DNA of 64,000 nucleotides from Pseudobutyrivibrio sp. (GTDB lineage: Bacteria; Bacillota; Clostridia; Lachnospirales; Lachnospiraceae), in assembly GCA_017557435.1 (NCBI GenBank), contig JAFYYR010000019.1:1-64000 (forward strand), read 5' to 3'. Position 1 is the stretch's first letter; the number at the start of each line of letters is the position of its first letter. Below are positions 60,164 through 64,000 of the stretch, piece after piece. The notes beneath the pieces are model-generated. The model was not told the origin of the DNA, made no database searches, and saw only the letters and a list, made by a program, of their open reading frames with translations. Made by a program: the position numbers and the translations under genes.

Positions 60164-61885
60164 TTATGCAAATGTTTTAAGTGCTTTAACCAGTGCATCA
60201 ATATCGTCTGGCGAATTATAAATCGCAAGAGTAGGTCTGACTACACTTTCATAACCAAAGTGTCTCAAAACTGGCTGAGCACAGTGGTGTCCAGTTCTAA
60301 CAGCGATGCCGTAAGCGTCAAGGCGTTTTCCAACTTCCTCATCTGAATATCCATCCAGCTTGAAAGCTAGGGCAGAAGCCTTGTTTAAAGCTGTACCAAC
60401 TAGGGTAATGCCTTTTACAGACTTCATTTCTTTGAGGGCATACTGAAGTAATTCATGCTCCCATCTAAATACGCATGGCATGCCGATTTCTGAAAGGTAT
60501 TGAAGAGCTGCGCCTAAGCCAACAGCATCCGCGATACTTCCTGTTCCCGCTTCAAATTTGTTTGGAATAGCATTGTATATAGTACGTTCAAAAGTAACGT
60601 CAGCAATCATATTTCCGCCGCCGTGATAAGGTCTTGCACTTTCAAGGAGTTCTTTTTTACCATATACTACGCCGATTCCTGTTGGAGCAAAAATCTTGTG
60701 GCCTGAGAATACAAAAAAGTCAGTATCTAAGGCTGTAACATTTACAGGAATGTGAGCTATAGACTGAGCGCCGTCCACAAGGATTCTAACACCGTGACGG
60801 TGAGCGATAGCTACAAGTTCCTCAACAGGAGTAACAGTTCCAAGTACGTTAGAAACGTGGGTAACTGATACGAATTTTGTTCTCTTAGTAAACAGTTTTT
60901 CATATTCATGCAAAATCAGCTGGCCTGTTTCATCACAAGGAATTACCTTGATTACAGCACCTGTTTCCTGGGCAATAAGCTGCCAAGGAACGATGTTAGC
61001 ATGATGCTCTAGGATAGAGACGATAATCTCATCACCAGGCTCTAAGGTAGGCTTAACATAGGCATTGGCAACTAAGTTGATAGCCTCTGTTGTACCTCTT
61101 ACAAATACAATCTCTTCGGAGCTTGATGCGCCAATGAAATCGCGAACGATATTTCTGGCATTTTCATAAGCGTCAGTAGAGCGTGCAGCCAAAGTGTGGG
61201 CGCCTCTATGAACATTAGAATTCTCATGCTCATAGTAATAAGACAGTCTGTCAATTACTGCCTTTGGTCGCTGTGTTGTTGCACCGTTATCAAGCCAAAC
61301 TAGAGGATTTCCATTAACCTTTTCAGAAAGAATAGGGAAATCGCTTCTAATCTGTGCAAGTGTTTTTGAGCCAATTCGAATAGACTCATCTCTAGATGAG
61401 TAAGGCAACTCAATATTGCTCTGGCTTGTGACTCTATCCCCGCCAAGTGATGTAGGTGCATCGATTTTTCTCTCATTTTCCTGAGCCTGTGTCTTAGACA
61501 AAACTACAGGAGAGTATGAAACTGATGCTGGCTGCTCATTTGGCAAATCCTTTTCATCAGGTAAAAATTCAGAGTATGGATTTTCCGCAATTTGAACAGA
61601 GTTTAGCCAAGGCTCAGAAGAGGCTCCACCGTAAGCAAAAGGATGCTCCCAGTCAAACTCTGTAGAACCGTAGTTAATATTGTCACCCTGTGGAATGCTG
61701 CTTACAACTTCACTGCCAGAGGCTGCATTTGTTATAGCATCTGGAGTATCAAGTGTTGATGGTACAGCAGGAACAGCTGCAGTTGCTGCAGTTGTGTCTC
61801 CAACTAAGTCTGGAAATAGCTCATTAGCTAAAAGGGTAAGCTCCTTAGCGCTGGGAATTCCAGCCAAATTCTCAATCGTAGTCAT
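60164..61885 (-). CDS. sufS: Cysteine desulfurase with N-terminal encapsulin cargo-loading extension (SufS-like)
   Basis: This 573-residue PLP enzyme removes sulfur from cysteine. The first roughly 170 residues are Ala/Pro/Ser-rich, predicted disordered, and begin with LTLLANELFPD (residues 16-26), which resembles the targeting motif of family 2A encapsulin cargo. The SufS domain follows: VWLDNGATTQRPKAVI, SGHKIFAPTGIG with the PLP lysine, and RTGHHCAQP with the active-site cysteine. The ATG at 61885 has AGGTGAG at better spacing than the GTG at 61894. It overlaps the shell gene by about 14 bases, so it is translationally coupled. Confidence 0.95.
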   Translation of the reverse strand: MTTIENLAGIPSAKELTLLANELFPDLVGDTTAATAAVPAVPSTLDTPDAITNAASGSEVVSSIPQGDNINYGSTEFDWEHPFAYGGASSEPWLNSVQIAENPYSEFLPDEKDLPNEQPASVSYSPVVLSKTQAQENERKIDAPTSLGGDRVTSQSNIELPYSSRDESIRIGSKTLAQIRSDFPILSEKVNGNPLVWLDNGATTQRPKAVIDRLSYYYEHENSNVHRGAHTLAARSTDAYENARNIVRDFIGASSSEEIVFVRGTTEAINLVANAYVKPTLEPGDEIIVSILEHHANIVPWQLIAQETGAVIKVIPCDETGQLILHEYEKLFTKRTKFVSVTHVSNVLGTVTPVEELVAIAHRHGVRILVDGAQSIAHIPVNVTALDTDFFVFSGHKIFAPTGIGVVYGKKELLESARPYHGGGNMIADVTFERTIYNAIPNKFEAGTGSIADAVGLGAALQYLSEIGMPCVFRWEHELLQYALKEMKSVKGITLVGTALNKASALAFKLDGYSDEEVGKRLDAYGIAVRTGHHCAQPVLRHFGYESVVRPTLAIYNSPDDIDALVKALKTFA

Positions 61886-62831
61886 AGTACTCACCTACCT
61901 CTACATCCTCTAAAACAGCAATAGCATCATCAGCTAAAATTGCAGCAGAGCAGTATAGAGAGAGAAGATAAGAAGCAACTCCTTTATCATCAATTCCTCT
62001 AAATCTTACAGAAAGACCTCTTGAGTGCTCGTTCTTTAAACCAGCCTGGAAGAGGCCGATTACACCGCGCTTTGCCTCGCCAGTTCTAAGAAGCAAGATA
62101 TTTGTCTTTCCACCTTCAGACTGTGGATTCTTTAATCCGTCTACAAGCAACTTGTCTGTAGGAATGATAGGGATTCCTCTCCAAGCTAAGAAAGTGCCCC
62201 CTGCAATGTTAACAGTAACAGGTGGAACGCCTCTCTTTGTACACTCTCTCTCGAATGCAGCGATTGCACGAGGGTGAGCTAAGAAGAATGAAGGCTCTTT
62301 CCAAACCTTTGTGATGAGTTCATCTAAATCGTCTGGTGTAGGTGCGCCATTTCTTGTCTGGATTCTCTGTGAATCAGGGACGTTCTTGAGAAGACCATAG
62401 TCATCGTTGTTGATGAGCTGGCTTTCCTGTCTCTCACGAAGTGACTCGATTGCAAGTCCAAGCTGTTCCTGAACCTGATCGTAAGGAGCGCTGTAAACAT
62501 CCTCGATTGCAGTGTTGACATTGATGATTGTAGAAATTGAGTTGAGTCTGTACTCTCTTGGCTCAGTCTCATACTCTACATATCCATCAGGGATGATGTC
62601 AGACTTCTTAGTCTGGCTGCAGAGTACATCGAGAGGAGTCTCGCCCTCTACGACCTTGTTTACTCTAAAGATACCAGTCTCAAGTCCCTTGAACTCAAGA
62701 AGCTTTGTGAGCCACTTTGGTGTGAGTGCACCGTACTGTGGCTTTGTTTTGGTGACATTGGCAAGGTTATATGCAGCCTGTGCGCCAAGTGCATTAATGC
62801 CTTCCTTTGTCTCAACATTTTCCTTTGACAT
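61872..62831 (-). CDS. Family 2A encapsulin shell protein (SrpI-like)
   Basis: This 319-residue protein is the shell subunit of a protein nanocompartment with an HK97 phage-capsid fold. Diagnostic stretches are AYNLANVTKTKPQYGALTP, SLRERQESQLINN, TRNGAPTPDDLDELITKVW, FFLAHPRAIAAFERECTKRGVPP and LGAQAA near the N-terminus. The C-terminus reads LADDAIAVLEDV. No cyclic-nucleotide domain is present, which fits family 2A rather than 2B. It starts behind AAAGGAGGA, and lies between the ThiF-rhodanese gene and the cargo enzyme gene. Confidence 0.96.
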   Translation of the reverse strand: MSKENVETKEGINALGAQAAYNLANVTKTKPQYGALTPKWLTKLLEFKGLETGIFRVNKVVEGETPLDVLCSQTKKSDIIPDGYVEYETEPREYRLNSISTIINVNTAIEDVYSAPYDQVQEQLGLAIESLRERQESQLINNDDYGLLKNVPDSQRIQTRNGAPTPDDLDELITKVWKEPSFFLAHPRAIAAFERECTKRGVPPVTVNIAGGTFLAWRGIPIIPTDKLLVDGLKNPQSEGGKTNILLLRTGEAKRGVIGLFQAGLKNEHSRGLSVRFRGIDDKGVASYLLSLYCSAAILADDAIAVLEDVEVGEYYDYD

Positions 62832-62889
62832 TTTGTTATCCTCCTTTGATTATTCTGCATATATAAAGTCTATTGACTATATGCCATTT

Positions 62890-64000
62890 CTACAGCCATG
62901 CGCCTTCGTGAGAGAACATGATATCTTTAAGTGAATCAATGCCGCCTTTTAGGTTGTACATTGGCCCGTCGTAGCCTGCCTCTCGTAGTGTGTTAATGGC
63001 CAAAATACTGCGTTTGCCTTCCTTGCATAAGAAGACAGTTGGAATTTCAGGGTTAAGCTCACCCTTTCTGCGAGCAAGCTGTCCGATTGGAATAACCACC
63101 GCATTTGGGAATCGAAGTATTGCTCGCTCATGAGGCTCTCTTACATCTACGATGGTAAGAGGCTCGGCGTTTTCTATTTTCTCCGCAAATTCTTCTGCGG
63201 TGAAACCTTCTACAGGAATCTCTTCCTCAGCTTCTTTTAAGCCGCAGAAATCGTCATAGTCAAAATTTTCCACCTTGATAATTGATGGATTCTCCCCGCA
63301 AATAGGGCACTTGTGATTCTTGTTAACAGTGAGAATGTTGGAGCGCAAGTAAAGGCTATCCACTGTTAAAAGCTTGCCTGATAGGTTCTCACCGATGCCG
63401 ATAATTAGCTTAAGTGCTTCATTGGCCTGGATGCTTCCTACGATTCCTGGAAGTGGGCTAATGGCGCCGCCCTCAGAGCATGTAGGAACAAGTCCTGCTG
63501 GTGGTGGAGCTGGAAAAACACATCTGTAGCATGGTCCACCATTTAAATTGAATATGCCAATCTGGCCCTCGTACTGGTAAATAGCGCCGAATACCAGTGG
63601 AATGCCAATAAGTGCGCAGGCATCATTTATCAAATATCTAGCCTTGTAATTATCAGTACAATCGATTACAAGGTCGTAACCGTCAATTATTTCTACTACA
63701 TTGTCCGCATCAAGCTTTACATTTTCTGGCTCGAAGACAATTGTTTTATTAATGTTTTTAACCTTATCTCTGGCAGATGCCACCTTTGGTCGCTTCAAAT
63801 CTCTAGAAGAGTGGAGTACCTGATTCTGTAGATTGTCTAGAGCAACCACATCGAAATCCACTACCTTGATAGTGCCTACACCTGCGGCAGCAAGGTACTG
63901 AATAACAGGAGAGCCTAAAGCTCCTGCACCGATAACCACAACCTTTGCAGCCTTGATTCTCTTTTGTCCCTTAACACCGATATCTCTAAGCATCAGGTGC
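62890..64000 (-). CDS. ThiF/MoeB-family adenylyltransferase with C-terminal rhodanese domain (partial)
   Basis: At least 370 residues are present; the frame runs off the window edge and reads RHLMLRDIGVKGQ, the conserved start of MoeB/ThiF proteins, so the ATG at 63993 is internal. The Rossmann motif is VVIGAGALGSPV. DCTDNYKARYLINDAC lies near the middle, and a CPIC zinc-site pair follows. The C-terminal rhodanese domain has VFLCKEGKRS, with the sulfur-carrying cysteine. Such proteins activate a sulfur-carrier protein or tRNA-thiolation partner. It is the most upstream visible gene of the encapsulin operon. Confidence 0.92.
   Translation of the reverse strand, partial: HLMLRDIGVKGQKRIKAAKVVVIGAGALGSPVIQYLAAAGVGTIKVVDFDVVALDNLQNQVLHSSRDLKRPKVASARDKVKNINKTIVFEPENVKLDADNVVEIIDGYDLVIDCTDNYKARYLINDACALIGIPLVFGAIYQYEGQIGIFNLNGGPCYRCVFPAPPPAGLVPTCSEGGAISPLPGIVGSIQANEALKLIIGIGENLSGKLLTVDSLYLRSNILTVNKNHKCPICGENPSIIKVENFDYDDFCGLKEAEEEIPVEGFTAEEFAEKIENAEPLTIVDVREPHERAILRFPNAVVIPIGQLARRKGELNPEIPTVFLCKEGKRSILAINTLREAGYDGPMYNLKGGIDSLKDIMFSHEGAWL

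Overview
The window looks like a chromosome segment from a low-GC, motile, anaerobic Firmicute of the family Lachnospiraceae, most like Butyrivibrio or Pseudobutyrivibrio. This is judged from protein families typical of that group (DUF5685, DUF6142, YitT, DUF1848, a Lachnospiraceae-type 79-residue protein beside ychF), the flagellin, CIRCE-controlled heat-shock genes and strong AGGAGG ribosome binding sites. No rRNA, tRNA, CRISPR array, insertion sequence or prophage was recognised. Most of the window is housekeeping.

Layout. 1-8.4 kb: ychF, a transporter, pepT, a YitT protein, udk, two membrane acyltransferases and a lone hypA. 8.5-10.4 kb: leftward trio of J-domain, DUF5685 and zinc-ribbon proteins. 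10.5-11.6 kb: DtxR-like and cysteine-rich Fur-like metal regulators behind a palindromic operator. 11.8-15.4 kb: aspS, an AI-2E-type permease and two small proteins. 15.5-18.5 kb: flagellin with a sigma-28 promoter, a methyltransferase and nth. 18.7-27.8 kb: a formate/nitrite channel, pyrE, an M29 aminopeptidase and purE-purM-purN-purD, with structured intergenic elements. 27.8-33.3 kb: a leftward group with a phosphoribosyltransferase, a CMP-kinase-like protein, an arginase-fold protein, trkH-trkA and a small protein with its own sigma-28-type promoter. 33.4-36.3 kb: guaA, then an array of five 39-nt hairpin units in the leader of an orphan nuclease-like gene. 36.4-45.8 kb: VanZ/TetR pair, then a signalling island (hybrid histidine kinase, orphan solute-binding lipoprotein, Hpt protein, HD-GYP regulator, GGDEF protein) with nfo. 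45.9-58 kb: sugar epimerase, repair and stress genes (AlkD-like, Hsp20, ClpB, RarA), Nudix and DUF1848 proteins, an aminotransferase. 58.2-64 kb: a secreted protein and a leftward operon for a family 2A encapsulin: ThiF/MoeB-rhodanese (cut by the window edge), shell protein, cysteine desulfurase with an N-terminal cargo-loading extension, and serine acetyltransferase.

Three things stand out. First, the encapsulin operon joins cysteine synthesis, sulfur release, sulfur carriage and a protein shell. Second, the hairpin array at 35199-35499 has five units of exactly 39 nt (9-nt arms, 21-nt variable interior), with a near-consensus promoter in front and a probable TTG-started nuclease-like gene behind; its arm mismatches are all G-U-type on the gene strand, which suggests it acts as RNA. 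Third, at least three intergenic regions carry long nested hairpins with different stems but a shared internal loop (TAGMTRA facing TWAGCGTAA), an apparent uncharacterised structured-RNA or repeat family. A GC-rich folded element between purE and purM and a promoter-plus-terminator unit without an ORF before nfo are further RNA candidates. All assignments come from reading the sequence; no database search was run.
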